Positions 7,905 through 17,960 are shown, numbered from the stretch's first letter. The stretch is DNA of 64,000 bases from Mesocricetibacter intestinalis (GCF_004363295.1 NZ_SNYQ01000001.1:1-64000); one strand, 5' to 3'. Notes: a model not told the origin generated them from the sequence alone. A program made the numbers and translations.

Positions 7905-8195
7905 ATGAAATCAGATAAACCGATTGAATGTACCGGCTGCAATACTTTTGATGTGGGTTCCATTCTGGATAACAGCGAATTGGACGTAAATGTGGAAAAG
8001 ATTTTCGCCGATAAAGAAGCAGCGGAACAAACACTTGCACAGCTGATCCGTAAAGCGCGCGATACGGAAAGCGAGCCGGCACAAATCCGTAGTGAAATCT
8101 CTGCAGTGGAAGGCGGTTATAAGCTCAATGCGAAATTTACCTTTAGCTGCCAGGCGGAAGTGGTTATTTTTCAGCTTGCCACCCGTTCCATTTAA
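7905..8195 (+). CDS. YfcZ/YiiS-family (DUF406) small cytoplasmic protein
   Basis: A 96-residue soluble acidic protein with the ECTGCNTFDVG opening characteristic of the YfcZ/YiiS family, followed by a helical middle and a C-terminal strand region containing FSCQAEVVIFQLATR. The family is conserved in Enterobacterales and Pasteurellaceae; its molecular role is unknown to me. A conserved Cys pair at residues 9 and 12 (CTGC) could bind metal or be redox-active. AAGGAAAAAGT precedes the ATG. It appears monocistronic. Confidence 0.8.
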   Translation: MKSDKPIECTGCNTFDVGSILDNSELDVNVEKIFADKEAAEQTLAQLIRKARDTESEPAQIRSEISAVEGGYKLNAKFTFSCQAEVVIFQLATRSI

Positions 8196-8209
8196 TCCTG
8201 CATAAGTAA

Positions 8210-8218
8210 AAGTGCGGT
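8210..8218 (+). repeat. DNA uptake signal sequence
   Basis: Exact AAGTGCGGT just after the YfcZ-like gene, followed by GGAAAAT. Confidence 0.85.
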
Positions 8219-8281
8219 GGAAAATCATCAAGTTTTTTGGCCGCTTCTGATTCAGGGCTTTTGCCATTACTGCCAGGATAT

Positions 8282-8321
8282 AATTCGCCCCGCATACCTA
8301 AGCCGGTTTGCGGGGCGAATT
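8282..8321. terminator. Hairpin between convergent genes
   Basis: A 13-bp perfect GC-rich stem (8282-8294 with 8309-8321) with a 14-base loop between the rightward YfcZ-like gene and the leftward YjgR-like gene. There is no immediate T-run, so it may act as a weak two-way terminator or an mRNA 3' stabiliser. Confidence 0.55.
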
Positions 8322-8346
8322 GTTAGCGAGGCTTATTTTTCAGCAC

Positions 8347-9849
8347 TTATTTTTTCAACGCGCCCATAATACCGCGCATAATCTGTTTAGTTATTTGATT
8401 ACGGATATTGCGCCCCACGGATTTCGCCACACTATTGACGATCTGTTCGGTCGGCGTTAATTTTTCGCCCCGTTTCTGGCTGCCGAATAACATCCGGCTC
8501 AGGCTGCCGAATAAACCGCCCTCTTCTTCTTCCTGTACCTGTTGCGCCTGTTTTTGCGCCACAGCCTCGAGGTTTGCCTGTTGTGCCAACATTTCAAAGG
8601 CGGAAGGATTATCTACATCATCACGATAATAAGGATACAGCTCGTCATCCTGTACCCACTGCCGGCGCTGTTCTTCGCTCAGGGGATCAAGGCGGCTTTT
8701 CGGCGGATAAATCATGGCGATTTCCACGGCGCTCGGGGTACCTTTTTCATCTAAAAACGAAACCAGTGCCTGCCCTACGCCTAATTCGGAGATAGCTTGA
8801 GTAACATTGATATTCGGGTTGGAACGAAAGGTTTCCGCAGCCGCTTTCACAGCTTTCTGATCACGCGGAGTAAAGGCGCGCAGGGCATGCTGCACTCGAT
8901 TGCCCAACTGCCCCAGAACGGTGTCGGGCAGGTCGAGAGGATTCTGGGTAACAAAATAAATCCCCACCCCTTTGGAACGGATTAAGCGCACTACCTGTTC
9001 CACTTTATCCACTAGAGCGGCGGGCGCACCGTCAAATAATAAATGGGCTTCGTCAAAGAACATAACGAATTTCGGTTTATCTCTATCGCCCACTTCAGGT
9101 AGGCGTTCGAACAGTTCCGCCATCAGCCAGAGCAAAAAGGCGCTATAAATACGCGGCGAATTAATCAGTTTCTCCGCATTTAAAATATTGATCACGCCGC
9201 GACCTTCATAACTTTGCAACCAGTCGTCCAGATTTAGTGCAGGTTCGCCGAATAATTTCGCACCACCTTCATTTTCCAGTGTTAAAAGAGCCCGCTGAAT
9301 GGCGCCAACGCTGGCCGCCGATACATTACCGTATTCCACCTGAAAGGTTTTGGCATTGTCCGCAATATATTTCAGCATGGCTCTCAGATCTTTCAGATCG
9401 ATCAGCAATAAACCTTTGTCGTCCGCCACCCGGAATACCAGATTAAGCAGCCCTTCCTGCGTTGCATTCAGATTGAGTAAGCGCGACAGCAATAACGGCC
9501 CCATTTCCGAGATGGTGGTTCGCAGAGGAATACCGCTTTCGGCAAAAACATCCCAGAAGGAAACCGGATAACCGCTAAAATATTCTTCAGCACCGAGATT
9601 GAATTGGGTTACTCGTTCGGCGATTTTTCCTTTCATCTCGCCGGCTTGGGTCAGGCCCGATAAATCCCCTTTTACATCGGCCAGAAAGACCGGAATACCG
9701 TCATCACTGAATGCTTCCGCCATTTTACGCAGGGTAACGGTTTTTCCCGTTCCCGTTGCACCGGCAACCAGACCGTGGCGATTTGCCATTTTTGCGCAGA
9801 TGCCGAGTTTTTGCCCCTGTTCGGTTTGCGCCAGAAGATATTGAGCCAT
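8347..9849 (-). CDS. YjgR-like HerA/FtsK-type ATPase (DUF853)
   Basis: A 500-residue cytoplasmic P-loop ATPase of the HerA-like DUF853 family (E. coli YjgR is 500 residues). The Walker A motif GATGTGKT is at residues 30-37. A hydrophobic Walker B with FVMFFDEAHLLFDG lies near 255-270, and an arginine-finger-like segment with TQNPLDLPDTVLGQLGNR around 300-325. The C-terminal 70 residues are Gln/Glu-rich and then basic. HerA relatives pump DNA, but a substrate for this family has not been shown to my knowledge. The ATG at 9849 has AAGGAAAAATT upstream. It appears monocistronic and diverges from the YchJ-like gene. Confidence 0.88.
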   Translation of the reverse strand: MAQYLLAQTEQGQKLGICAKMANRHGLVAGATGTGKTVTLRKMAEAFSDDGIPVFLADVKGDLSGLTQAGEMKGKIAERVTQFNLGAEEYFSGYPVSFWDVFAESGIPLRTTISEMGPLLLSRLLNLNATQEGLLNLVFRVADDKGLLLIDLKDLRAMLKYIADNAKTFQVEYGNVSAASVGAIQRALLTLENEGGAKLFGEPALNLDDWLQSYEGRGVINILNAEKLINSPRIYSAFLLWLMAELFERLPEVGDRDKPKFVMFFDEAHLLFDGAPAALVDKVEQVVRLIRSKGVGIYFVTQNPLDLPDTVLGQLGNRVQHALRAFTPRDQKAVKAAAETFRSNPNINVTQAISELGVGQALVSFLDEKGTPSAVEIAMIYPPKSRLDPLSEEQRRQWVQDDELYPYYRDDVDNPSAFEMLAQQANLEAVAQKQAQQVQEEEEGGLFGSLSRMLFGSQKRGEKLTPTEQIVNSVAKSVGRNIRNQITKQIMRGIMGALKK

Positions 9850-9946
9850 AATTTTTCCTTACTGATGTTGAGCTTTTTGCAGCATAATAAGAAAAAAATA
9901 AAGAGCGGTCAAAAATTACCGGATTTTTAATTTCGGCATATAAATA

Positions 9947-9955
9947 TGCTATTCT
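9947..9955 (+). promoter_or_regulatory. Candidate extended -10 promoter of the YchJ-like/YihY-like/dtd operon
   Basis: TGCTATTCT matches the extended -10 form TGnTATAAT with one mismatch, 91 bases before the YchJ-like start. No convincing -35 is seen, which is common for extended -10 promoters. Confidence 0.4.
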
Positions 9956-10045
9956 TAGGGCTTGCGAATAAGTGCCGCAGATAAAGGGCTTACCCCCTTA
10001 GCCTAGGGATAAAACCAACGATAAACACAGAGATAAAAATATATT

Positions 10046-10513
10046 ATGGACGTGCTTTGCCCCTGTTGTTCGGGGAAAACTTACGGCGACTGTTGCGCCG
10101 CCTTTCATCTTAACCGCCGGCACCCTGCCGATGCGGAACAATTAATGCGTTCGCGTTATTCGGCTTATAGCCTTTGCAATATTGATTATATTGTGGCGAC
10201 GACGGTGCCCTCGCAGCAGCCTTTATTAGATCGGGAGGCTTTATATCAATGGGCGGAAACGACCCGTTGGGTGGGGCTTGAGGTGATTTCCCATCAGGGG
10301 GTCGCCGGGTCGGATATTCATAGTAAGGTCGAATTTAACGCCTTTTTTGCCGATGCGGAAGGCACCCGGACACATCATGAGCATTCGTTATTTGTGAAAA
10401 TTCATGAGGCTTGGTATTTTGTGGATCCGACTTTGCCTTTGCCGGGAATGAAAAAACCTTGCTTTTGCGGTAGCGGAAAGAAATTTAAACATTGTTGCGG
10501 AGGATTGCTGTGA
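10046..10513 (+). CDS. YchJ-like SEC-C motif protein (UPF0225)
   Basis: A 155-residue protein with a Cys cluster at each end: [13 protein letters not shown] (residues 5-17) and [13 protein letters not shown] near the C-terminus. Each is a SEC-C-type zinc-binding motif. The middle is an NTF2-like fold typical of YchJ (E. coli 152 residues). The function is unknown. The same kind of zinc motif occurs at the C-terminus of SecA. Its TGA overlaps the GTG start of the next gene, indicating translational coupling. Confidence 0.88.
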   Translation: MDVLCPCCSGKTYGDCCAAFHLNRRHPADAEQLMRSRYSAYSLCNIDYIVATTVPSQQPLLDREALYQWAETTRWVGLEVISHQGVAGSDIHSKVEFNAFFADAEGTRTHHEHSLFVKIHEAWYFVDPTLPLPGMKKPCFCGSGKKFKHCCGGLL

Positions 10514-11415
10514 ATCAATTAATACTTTTCCTGAAAGTATTTTGGGTTCGTTTTAATCAGAATAAACTGACCCAAGCGGCGGGTGCCCTGACTTACAGTA
10601 CCATGTTGGCCATTGTCCCTTTAGTTATGGTTGTGTTCGCACTGTTTTCCGCCTTTCCGATGTTCAGCGAGGCTACGGGTGCGATTAAAGAATTTATTTT
10701 TAATAACTTTGCCCCCTCGGCGAGCGATGTGGTAGGCAGCTATATTGATCAGTTCGTTGCCAATACCAAGCAGATGAGCGCCGTAGGTATTATCAGCCTG
10801 ATTATTGTGGCGTTAATGCTGGTTAATTCGGTGGATCGCGCCCTTAATGATATTTGGAATACGAAAAATCGCAGTGCGGTTTTTTCTTTCGCCATTTACT
10901 GGACCATTCTTTCCCTCGGCCCGGTGGTTATAGGGGCGAGTATTGCTGTCAGCAGCTATGTGGGATCGATAAGCGTATTTCGCGGGGATATTTTACCCTT
11001 CGGAATTAAATTGCTCAGTTTCGTCCCTTTCCTGCTGACCTGGTTAAGCTTTACCTTAATCTATACGCTGGTGCCGAATAAAAAGGTCAGCGTTTTGCAT
11101 GCCGGGGCGGGTGCGCTGATTGCTGCGGTTTTTTTCACCTTGGGCAAAAAAGCCTTTTCCTGGTATATTCTGACCTTTCCGTCCTATGAAATGATTTACG
11201 GCGCCATGGCAACATTGCCGTTAATGCTATTGTGGATTCAGTTGAGTTGGGTTTTCGTGCTGCTCGGCGCACAGTTGGCTGCGGTTTTGGACGATATGCG
11301 TTCATTGAACAAAGGCGAGCTGGCAATTACCGATATTCAAGGAGCGGAGAGATTAGCGGCGACAGCGACGTCAGAACAGCTTTCAACATCGACCCAAGCG
11401 GAGAAACAACAATGA
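10510..11415 (+). CDS. YihY/BrkB-family inner membrane protein (UPF0761)
   Basis: A 301-residue protein with about six membrane helices. The conserved N-terminal [16 protein letters not shown] stretch and the central DRALNDIWN motif mark the YihY/UPF0761 family (E. coli YihY 290 residues). The start is a GTG at 10510 overlapping the YchJ-like stop (GTGA) with GCGGAGGA upstream. A TTG at 10492 would extend it into the previous gene and is not preferred. The last 35 residues are polar and Ala/Thr/Gln-rich. The family has sometimes been called RNase BN by error; no nuclease motif is visible. It is followed by dtd with a 4-base ATGA overlap, the same pairing as yihY-dtd in E. coli. Confidence 0.9.
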   Translation: MNQLILFLKVFWVRFNQNKLTQAAGALTYSTMLAIVPLVMVVFALFSAFPMFSEATGAIKEFIFNNFAPSASDVVGSYIDQFVANTKQMSAVGIISLIIVALMLVNSVDRALNDIWNTKNRSAVFSFAIYWTILSLGPVVIGASIAVSSYVGSISVFRGDILPFGIKLLSFVPFLLTWLSFTLIYTLVPNKKVSVLHAGAGALIAAVFFTLGKKAFSWYILTFPSYEMIYGAMATLPLMLLWIQLSWVFVLLGAQLAAVLDDMRSLNKGELAITDIQGAERLAATATSEQLSTSTQAEKQQ

Positions 11416-11846
11416 TTGCATTAATTCAACGGGTAACCGAGGCGCGTGTAGATATTGAGGGAAAAACGGTGGGGCAAATCGGCGCCGGATTACTGGTTTT
11501 ACTGGGCGTCGAAAAGGAAGATGATGAGAGCAAAGCCGAGCGTCTGGCGGAAAAAGTGCTGAATTATCGCATTTTCAGTGATGAACAGGGAAAAATGAAT
11601 CTCAATCTTTGCCAGTCCGGCGGCAGCTTGCTGGTGGTTTCGCAGTTTACCCTGGCGGCGGATACGCACAAAGGATTGCGCCCGAGTTTTTCCAGAGGTG
11701 CGCCTCCGGAACGGGCCAAAGCGCTGTATCAGCATTTTATTACCCGATGTGCGGAAAAAGTCAGAGTAGCGCAAGGCGAGTTTGCCGCCGATATGCAAGT
11801 TAGTTTGACCAATGACGGGCCGGTTACGTTCTGGCTGAATCTATAA
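11412..11846 (+). CDS. dtd: D-aminoacyl-tRNA deacylase (D-Tyr-tRNA deacylase)
   Basis: A 144-residue cytoplasmic proofreading enzyme that hydrolyses D-amino acids from mischarged tRNA. The two family motifs are intact: SQFTLAAD near residues 78-85 and the Gly-Pro motif NDGPVTFW near 134-141. The start ATG at 11412 overlaps the preceding stop (ATGA), and the protein starts MIALIQRV as in E. coli Dtd. A longer open frame reaching back to 11232 is an overlap with the upstream gene and is not used. Confidence 0.95.
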   Translation: MIALIQRVTEARVDIEGKTVGQIGAGLLVLLGVEKEDDESKAERLAEKVLNYRIFSDEQGKMNLNLCQSGGSLLVVSQFTLAADTHKGLRPSFSRGAPPERAKALYQHFITRCAEKVRVAQGEFAADMQVSLTNDGPVTFWLNL

Positions 11847-12018
11847 CCTGCCTTTAGCCTTGGCGGATGTTTTAGGTTTTTCTAGCGCATCGGTATTTTT
11901 TCTGATAAATTAATTTTCCGTTTCTTTGATCAACACACCGCAATTTTATTGATCATTTCTCATTATTCGGCCAGCCAGTTCAAGTCTTTGGCTGATTTTC
12001 AATCAAAGAAGGATGCTT
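11847..12018. other. dtd-gltS intergenic region with two TTGATCA repeats
   Basis: TTGATCAA at 11926-11933 and TTGATCAT at 11949-11956 are 23 bases apart, about two helical turns. Each contains FNR-like TTGAT half-sites but not the full TTGAT-N4-ATCAA spacing. They may be an operator for gltS; the regulator is unknown. Confidence 0.3.
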
Positions 12019-13230
12019 ATGATATTTAATACTTATGAAACAATAGCGCTTGCCTGTTTGGTATTGTTGCTAGGCTATTTTTTGGTAAAGCGGGTACGCC
12101 TATTAAGTCGGTTTAATATTCCGGAGCCGGTTGTCGGCGGTTTTCTGGTGGCGCTGATTTTGACCATTGTCCATCAAATCTGGGGAATGAGCTTCACCTT
12201 TGATACGGATTTGCAGCGTACTATGATGCTGGTATTCTTCTCCTCCATCGGTTTAAGCGCAAATTTCGCCCGCTTGGTGAAAGGCGGAAAACCTTTGATT
12301 ATTTTCCTGATTGCCGCCGGTGTGCTGATTGCAATACAGAATACCGTGGGGATTTTCGGTTCTATGGCGCTTGGCCTTGATCCTGCCTATGGTCTGATCG
12401 CGGGATCTGTTACTCTAACCGGCGGACATGGTACCGGTGCGGCCTGGGCGGAGATCCTGACCGAAGAATTTGGCATTCCGGGCGCTCTGGAGCTGGCGAT
12501 GGCTTGTGCCACTTTCGGTCTGGTATTCGGCGGTATTATCGGCGGACCGGTTGCCAGTTTTTTGCTAAGACGTTTGCATAAACAGGAAATTCCTGAAGAT
12601 GAAAATGTAGATGATGTGGAAGAGGTGTTTGAAAAACCGGTTTATCGCCGTAAAATCAATACCCGTTCTATTATTGAAACCGTTACCATGATGTCCATCT
12701 GTCTGTTTGTGGGGCAGTATCTGGACGAGCTGACAAAAGGCGGTGCTTGGCGTTTACCTACCTTTGTATGGTGTCTGTTTACCGGTGTGATTATCCGTAA
12801 TTCTTTGACCCATCTGTTTAAATTCAAAGTGGCGGACGAATCCATTGATGTACTGGGTACGGTGGCATTATCCATTTTCCTGGCGATTGCATTAATTTCG
12901 CTGAAGTTATGGGAATTGGCGGATCTGGCGTTACCGGTGTTTATCCTCTTGGTTATTCAGGTCGGGGTAATGGCATCTTTCGCAATCCTGGTAACCTATC
13001 GCATGATGGGTAAGGATTATGATGCGGTTGTACTGAGTGCCGGTCATTGCGGCTTCGGGTTGGGCGCCACACCTACGGCGGTAGCCAATATGCAGGCGAT
13101 TACTTCCCATTACGGCCCTTCTCATAAGGCTTTTCTAATTGTACCTATGGTCGGCGCTTTCTTTATCGACTTGCTGAATAACTCGTTATTAAAAGTGTTT
13201 CTGAGCCTTGCCTCTTATTTACATGCTTAG
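12019..13230 (+). CDS. gltS: Sodium/glutamate symporter GltS
   Basis: A 403-residue inner-membrane carrier importing glutamate with sodium. It has about ten membrane segments in two inverted halves, each with a Gly-rich re-entrant loop: SVTLTGGHGTGAAWA near residues 135-149 and the second with GHCGFGLGATPTAVAN near 340-355. The central cytoplasmic loop (about 190-215) is acidic. It matches E. coli GltS (401 residues). The ATG at 12013 lies in the AAGGATG ribosome site, so 12019 (MIFNTYE) is preferred. It is monocistronic with its own terminator. Confidence 0.93.
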   Translation: MIFNTYETIALACLVLLLGYFLVKRVRLLSRFNIPEPVVGGFLVALILTIVHQIWGMSFTFDTDLQRTMMLVFFSSIGLSANFARLVKGGKPLIIFLIAAGVLIAIQNTVGIFGSMALGLDPAYGLIAGSVTLTGGHGTGAAWAEILTEEFGIPGALELAMACATFGLVFGGIIGGPVASFLLRRLHKQEIPEDENVDDVEEVFEKPVYRRKINTRSIIETVTMMSICLFVGQYLDELTKGGAWRLPTFVWCLFTGVIIRNSLTHLFKFKVADESIDVLGTVALSIFLAIALISLKLWELADLALPVFILLVIQVGVMASFAILVTYRMMGKDYDAVVLSAGHCGFGLGATPTAVANMQAITSHYGPSHKAFLIVPMVGAFFIDLLNNSLLKVFLSLASYLHA

Positions 13231-13244
13231 GCAGGCGCAATGAC

Positions 13245-13277
13245 AAAATACCGCATAAAAGTGCGGTATTTTTTTGC
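13245..13277 (+). terminator. Terminator of gltS containing an uptake signal
   Basis: A 10-bp stem (13245-13254 with 13263-13272), 8-base loop and a T-run to 13276. An exact AAGTGCGGT (13259-13267) forms part of the loop and right arm. Confidence 0.85.
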
Positions 13278-13332
13278 TAATTTTTTTTCCCCGTTTATAC
13301 TAGCCCGAATTCGTTACGATTAAGGAATTATC

Positions 13333-14364
13333 ATGCAGAGTTTAATCCCGTTCCATACCTTTGCTTTGCCGGTAAAGGCGAAACAGATTATTGAAATAGA
13401 TAGTATTGAGCAGCTGCAACAGGCGTGGAATCAATGTGTCGAAGAAAAAATGCCGCTATTATTTTTGGGACAGGGCAGCAATGTAGTATTTGTGGAAGAT
13501 TTTGCCGGTGCGGTATTCGTTAACCGCTTGCAGGGGATTGAGCACCGGCAGGATAAGGATTTTCATTACCTCCATGTATGTGGCGGTGAAAATTGGCATC
13601 AACTGGTGCAATGGAGTTTGGCGCAGGGAATTTATGGGCTGGAGAATTTGGCTTTGATTCCCGGTTGTGCAGGTTCCGCACCAGTACAGAATATCGGCGC
13701 TTACGGAGTGGAATTTAAAGATCTGTGCGATTATGTCGAAGTATTGGATTTACAAGGCGGCAACCTATTTAGATTGAGTCGCGCGGAATGCGAATTCGGG
13801 TATCGCGATAGCATATTTAAACACCAATATTCACAGGGTTATGTGGTAACGGCAATAGGGCTGAAGTTAGCCAAAGATTGGCGACCGGTATTGCAGTACG
13901 GCTCCCTAACGGCACTGGATGCGAGCCAGGTTAGCGCACGACAGATTTTTGACGAGGTATGTCGGGTTCGGCGCAGTAAACTGCCTGATCCTAAGGAATT
14001 CGGTAATGCCGGCAGTTTCTTTAAGAATCCGTTGATTGAGGCGCAGGCATTTTCGGCATTACGGAAGTCTTACCCGGATATACCGCACTTTCCGCAGGCG
14101 GACGGCAAGGTTAAGCTGGCAGCCGGCTGGCTGATCGACCAGTGCGGTTTAAAAGGTTATCGTATCGGCGGTGCGGAGGTACACCGACAGCAAGCCTTGG
14201 TTCTGATTAATGCGGGAAACGCCTCGGGACGAGATGTGGTTCGTTTGGCCGCTCATATATGTAACGCGGTCGAAAATAAATTTGGCGTCCGTTTATCACC
14301 GGAAGTCCGCTTTATGGGGGCGCAAGGCGAACTGAATGGAGATCGCCTGATCGCTCAGGTATAA
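13333..14364 (+). CDS. murB: UDP-N-acetylmuramate dehydrogenase MurB (type I)
   Basis: A 343-residue FAD enzyme that reduces UDP-GlcNAc-enolpyruvate with NADPH in peptidoglycan precursor synthesis. The FAD-binding [13 protein letters not shown] (41-53) and [16 protein letters not shown] (110-125) segments and the catalytic residues Arg158 (GYRDS), Ser228 ([10 protein letters not shown]) and Glu324 (SPEVRF) are all visible at positions like E. coli MurB (342 residues). An exact uptake signal lies inside the gene. It precedes rpoH with a 228-base gap. Confidence 0.96.
   Translation: MQSLIPFHTFALPVKAKQIIEIDSIEQLQQAWNQCVEEKMPLLFLGQGSNVVFVEDFAGAVFVNRLQGIEHRQDKDFHYLHVCGGENWHQLVQWSLAQGIYGLENLALIPGCAGSAPVQNIGAYGVEFKDLCDYVEVLDLQGGNLFRLSRAECEFGYRDSIFKHQYSQGYVVTAIGLKLAKDWRPVLQYGSLTALDASQVSARQIFDEVCRVRRSKLPDPKEFGNAGSFFKNPLIEAQAFSALRKSYPDIPHFPQADGKVKLAAGWLIDQCGLKGYRIGGAEVHRQQALVLINAGNASGRDVVRLAAHICNAVENKFGVRLSPEVRFMGAQGELNGDRLIAQV
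14082..14090 (-). repeat. DNA uptake signal sequence inside murB
   Basis: Exact ACCGCACTT (minus-strand AAGTGCGGT) in coding sequence. Confidence 0.75.
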
Positions 14365-14441
14365 ATTGTGATATTATCGTTGTTTCCGATTCGGGAGCAA
14401 AAAGATGGCTGAAACGCTTTATCTAAAAGGAATAACGGCGT

Positions 14442-14447
14442 TATAAT
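14442..14447 (+). promoter_or_regulatory. Candidate -10 box of rpoH
   Basis: Perfect TATAAT 145 bases before the rpoH start. The -35 is poor (TTATCT or TTTATC). A leader of about 140 bases would remain, which fits a thermosensor-type mRNA such as known for E. coli rpoH, but no structure was computed. Confidence 0.4.
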
Positions 14448-14592
14448 AGTTCCGTTTCATTATGGATATTAACTGACTTATTTACTCGGAATATGAACTT
14501 TTTTCTCAGTAGAGAGTCTGATAATCCGTAAACCGAGATGTTTGTCCTCAGCCTATAGATAAGGGCGTGCATCATAACTAAGAAGGATAGTA

Positions 14593-15438
14593 ATGAATAA
14601 AGATACACAAACCATGATGTTGGTTCCGCAAGGCAGCCTCGAGGGATATATCCGCGCGGCTAACGAGTATCCGATGCTGACGGCAGAGGAAGAGAAGGAA
14701 TTGGCGGAACGTTTGTACTATAAAGAAGATCTTGAGGCAGCTAAAAAACTGATTCTGTCTCATCTTCGTTTTGTCATCCATGTGGCTCGCGGATACTCCG
14801 GCTACGGCTTGCCGCAGGCGGATCTGATTCAGGAAGGGAACGTAGGTCTGATGAAAGCGGTTAAGCGTTTCAATCCCGAAGTCGGCGTACGCTTGGTATC
14901 CTTTGCGGTACACTGGATTAAGGCGGAAATACACGAATATGTATTACGTAACTGGCGAATCGTAAAGGTTGCGACCACAAAGGCGCAGCGTAAACTATTC
15001 TTTAATCTGCGTAAAACCAAACAGCGTTTAGGCTGGTTTAACGATAATGAAGTAAGCTTGGTGGCGGATGAACTGGGGGTTTCCAGAGAAGATGTGATGG
15101 AAATGGAAAATCGTATGGCCGGTGCCGATTTAGGTTTTGATTTGCCGGTTGAAGATAACGAAGATACCTTTGCCCCTTCTCTATATCTGGAAGATAAGAA
15201 TTCTAATTTTGCCGCAGAGTTGGAAAACGAGAACTTTGAAGCTCAGGCGGCGGATCAGTTAAGCAACGCCCTGCAAGGATTGGACGAGCGCAGCCAGGAT
15301 ATTATTAAGGCGCGTTGGTTAGATGAGAATAAAGCGACCTTGCACGAATTAGCGGCGAAATATAATATTTCAGCAGAGCGGGTTCGCCAGCTTGAGAGCA
15401 ATGCACTGAAAAAACTGAGAAGTGCGGTAAGTTTTTAA
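14593..15438 (+). CDS. rpoH: RNA polymerase heat-shock sigma factor RpoH (sigma-32)
   Basis: A 281-residue group-3-like sigma factor directing transcription of heat-shock genes. Region 2 spans about 50-125 with the core-binding [14 protein letters not shown] motif. The RpoH box [13 protein letters not shown] follows at about 134-146, distinguishing it from other sigma factors. Region 4 with the helix-turn-helix [18 protein letters not shown] is at the C-terminus. E. coli RpoH is 284 residues. The start ATG at 14593 has AAGAAGGATAG. It is monocistronic with a terminator, and an uptake signal spans its last codons. Confidence 0.97.
   Translation: MNKDTQTMMLVPQGSLEGYIRAANEYPMLTAEEEKELAERLYYKEDLEAAKKLILSHLRFVIHVARGYSGYGLPQADLIQEGNVGLMKAVKRFNPEVGVRLVSFAVHWIKAEIHEYVLRNWRIVKVATTKAQRKLFFNLRKTKQRLGWFNDNEVSLVADELGVSREDVMEMENRMAGADLGFDLPVEDNEDTFAPSLYLEDKNSNFAAELENENFEAQAADQLSNALQGLDERSQDIIKARWLDENKATLHELAAKYNISAERVRQLESNALKKLRSAVSF
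15420..15428 (+). repeat. DNA uptake signal sequence at the end of rpoH
   Basis: Exact AAGTGCGGT within the last codons of rpoH. Confidence 0.75.
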
Positions 15439-15454
15439 TTAATTTTTTTAAGCG

Positions 15455-15488
15455 ATAAGACCAATACTGATATTGGTCTTATTTTTTT
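15455..15488 (+). terminator. Intrinsic terminator of rpoH
   Basis: A 12-bp perfect stem (15455-15466 with 15471-15482), 4-base loop, then T6. Confidence 0.9.
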
Positions 15489-15511
15489 GCAGCAAGGGAA
15501 GTAATTGAAGA

Positions 15512-16207
15512 TTACTGGCCGTAATAAGCGTTTTTGCCGTGTTTGCGTAAATAATGTTTGTCCAACAGCTCCTGTTGCATAGGTGCAAGCGCCGGTTGCA
15601 ACTGTCGGCTAAATAGATTCATATAAGCGATTTCTTCTAATACCACCGCATTATGCACCGCGTTATCCGCATCGCTGCCCCAGGCGAAAGGCCCGTGAGA
15701 ATGCACCAGCACCGCCGGCACCTGGCTCGGATCTATATTGCGTTCAAGAAAGGTTTCCACGATGACTTTGCCCGTTTCCAACTCGTATTCGGCGGCAATT
15801 TCCCGAGCCGTCATTTTGCGTGTGCAGGGAATGGGGCCGTAGAAATAATCCGCATGCGTCGTGCCTGCGGCAATAATATCTTCGCCTGCTTGCGCCCAAA
15901 TAGTGGCATGGCGGGAATGGGTATGTACAATACCGCCGATGCTCGGAAAACGGCGATACAGTTCCAGGTGGGTCGGGGTGTCGGAAGAGGGTTTTTTATG
16001 GCCTTCGACGACTTCGCCCGTATGCAGGTCCACCACAACCATATCTTCCGCCTGCATGACATCGTATTCCACCCCGGAAGGTTTAATTACCACCAGTCCT
16101 TTTTCCCGATCGACGGCACTGACGTTACCCCAAGTAAAGGTAACGAGATGATGCCGGGGTAACGCCAGGTTTGCTTTTAATACCTTTTGTTTTAATTGTT
16201 CTAACAT
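15512..16207 (-). CDS. ulaF: L-ribulose-5-phosphate 4-epimerase UlaF (AraD family)
   Basis: A 231-residue class II aldolase-family enzyme converting L-ribulose-5-phosphate to D-xylulose-5-phosphate, the last step of the ascorbate pathway. Metal-binding His95, His97 (VHTHS) and His171 (VHSHG) align with E. coli AraD/UlaF. The substrate loop GNVS (28-31) and Asp120 (THAD) are present. The start overlaps the ulaE stop by 7 bases, so translation is coupled. AraD and SgbE are paralogues with the same reaction; the ula context decides the name. Confidence 0.93.
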   Translation of the reverse strand: MLEQLKQKVLKANLALPRHHLVTFTWGNVSAVDREKGLVVIKPSGVEYDVMQAEDMVVVDLHTGEVVEGHKKPSSDTPTHLELYRRFPSIGGIVHTHSRHATIWAQAGEDIIAAGTTHADYFYGPIPCTRKMTAREIAAEYELETGKVIVETFLERNIDPSQVPAVLVHSHGPFAWGSDADNAVHNAVVLEEIAYMNLFSRQLQPALAPMQQELLDKHYLRKHGKNAYYGQ

Positions 16208-17061
16208 TGAAGACCACCCTCTTTCATTTTTTGCTCAATCCAGCGGCGGGCGTGAATAATTTCGCTTATTGGTTCGTCCGCCTTTTCCGTCCACATCTCA
16301 ATCAGAAATGCGCCGCGATAATTTAATTGCGCAAGTATTTTAAAGCATTCGACAAAATTTACACAACCTTTGCCGAAGGGAACATCGCGAAATTGTCCGC
16401 CGTAATGGGGGCCGACCTTATAGGTGTCCTTTAAATGAATGGCGGAGATTTTATCGATACCGAGCCTTAACTGCTCCGCAACATTATCATTCCAGGCCGA
16501 GAGATTGCCTAAATCCGGATACAGGGTAAACCAGGGGGAGCGGATAAGACTGTCCCATTTTTTCCAGCGGCTAATCGAACTCATAAATTCCGTATCCATA
16601 ATCTCCATGGATAGGGTAACCTGATGAGCCGCCGCCAGTTCTACCGCCCATTCCAATCCGGCCTGAAAATTTTGTTCCGTCCGTTTATCCCGGGGTTCGT
16701 AATAAACATCGTAACCCGCCAACTGAATTGTACGGATACCTAGATCAACCGCTAAACACAGGGCTTTTTGCATTATTTCGCGCGCTTTCTCCCGTATGGC
16801 GGAATCCCGGCTGCCGAATGGAAAACGACGATGGGCGGATAAACACATAGAGGGAATGGTGATGCCGCTATCTAGGATATGCCGAACCAGTTCGATACGC
16901 TGCGCTTTTGTCCAATCGAGGCGGGCAAGACGCTCATCAGTTTCGTCGATGGACATTTCGACAAAATCAAAACCGCAAACCTTTGCCGCCGACAGGCGAT
17001 CGCACCAGTGAATATTTTTTGGTAAGGCTTTTTCATAAATACCTAATTTATGTTTTCGCAT
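16201..17061 (-). CDS. ulaE: L-xylulose-5-phosphate 3-epimerase UlaE
   Basis: A 286-residue TIM-barrel epimerase of the xylose-isomerase-like family (E. coli UlaE 284 residues) turning L-xylulose-5-phosphate into L-ribulose-5-phosphate. Metal ligands are expected at the conserved Glu in SMEIMD, the Asp in YPDLGN, the His in IHLKDT and the Glu in LIEMWTE near the C-terminus; all are visible. It lies 15 bases after ulaR and overlaps ulaF. Confidence 0.93.
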   Translation of the reverse strand: MRKHKLGIYEKALPKNIHWCDRLSAAKVCGFDFVEMSIDETDERLARLDWTKAQRIELVRHILDSGITIPSMCLSAHRRFPFGSRDSAIREKAREIMQKALCLAVDLGIRTIQLAGYDVYYEPRDKRTEQNFQAGLEWAVELAAAHQVTLSMEIMDTEFMSSISRWKKWDSLIRSPWFTLYPDLGNLSAWNDNVAEQLRLGIDKISAIHLKDTYKVGPHYGGQFRDVPFGKGCVNFVECFKILAQLNYRGAFLIEMWTEKADEPISEIIHARRWIEQKMKEGGLQC

Positions 17062-17076
17062 CGTTCCCTCCGTTGA

Positions 17077-17829
17077 TTATGCGAGAATAATTTCTAACCC
17101 TTTGCCGCGTAATTTTTCGATTAGTACGGGATCCGCTTCTTTGCCGGTGATCAGCAGATCGATTTGCTCAAGACGGGTAAAGAGCAGGCCGACGGCATTG
17201 CCCAGCTTAGAACTGTCCAATAACACCACCAGCTTTTCCGCCCGCTGTGCAATCTGCTGTTCATAGGAGGCAATAAGCATATCTGTTTTATATAAACCGT
17301 TTTCCGTCAGCCCTTTACCGCTGGTAAACATAATATTGGCGGCGAAGTATTCGGGCGAAGCGTTGATGGAAAAGGTAATTTCCTGATTTTTATTGTATTG
17401 TCCGCCCATAATCACCACATTATCATGGTTGCTTTCAATCAGTCTGTTGGCCAAGGGCAGATAATTGGTGATAATCTGGATAGGTTTACGACGCAGGGCG
17501 GCCCCCAGGGTCATAATTGTGGTTCCGCAGGTCAGGATTACACTTTCGCTGTTTTCACACAGTGCAGCCGCCGCCTGTGCAATACGCTGTTTTTCTTCGG
17601 CGTGCGGAATCTGTACGATATGTTGAGTTAATGGATCCCGCTGCATATGGTGCAGGGATTCCACTCCGTTACGGATACGATGTAATTTACCCTGCTCATT
17701 GAGTTTAGTGATATCCCGTCTGACCGTTGCGGGAGAAACCTGTAAATATTCAATAAGTTCCGCCACAGAAAGAATTTCTTTCTGTGCCAGTAAAGCGAGA
17801 AGCTTTTTGTGCCTGATTTGTTCGTTCAT
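17077..17829 (-). CDS. ulaR: DeoR-family repressor UlaR of the ascorbate genes
   Basis: A 250-residue DeoR-family protein (E. coli UlaR 251). The N-terminal winged helix has the VSPATVRRDITKLNEQG recognition region (about 31-47). The sensor domain in known relatives binds L-ascorbate-6-phosphate and releases DNA. It is the first gene of a leftward ulaR-ulaE-ulaF unit, placed differently from E. coli where ulaR lies upstream of ulaG. It probably controls the ulaG/ulaA divergent region and its own unit. The ligand is inferred from context and overall likeness. Confidence 0.9.
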   Translation of the reverse strand: MNEQIRHKKLLALLAQKEILSVAELIEYLQVSPATVRRDITKLNEQGKLHRIRNGVESLHHMQRDPLTQHIVQIPHAEEKQRIAQAAAALCENSESVILTCGTTIMTLGAALRRKPIQIITNYLPLANRLIESNHDNVVIMGGQYNKNQEITFSINASPEYFAANIMFTSGKGLTENGLYKTDMLIASYEQQIAQRAEKLVVLLDSSKLGNAVGLLFTRLEQIDLLITGKEADPVLIEKLRGKGLEIILA

Positions 17830-17960
17830 GTTGTCATTTCCTTATGATACTATCCATGATTAAGCCTATAAGCCAACACTTGCGGTCAGCGCATAAGCGG
17901 TACTGCTATCGAAAAATAAAGGTCGTTAGTGAGCGTAAAAGTAAAAAAACCGTGAAAACA

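Noticed and set aside
14578-14934. A 118-codon frame antisense to the start of rpoH
   Set aside because: It lies opposite conserved RpoH codons and has no family resemblance.
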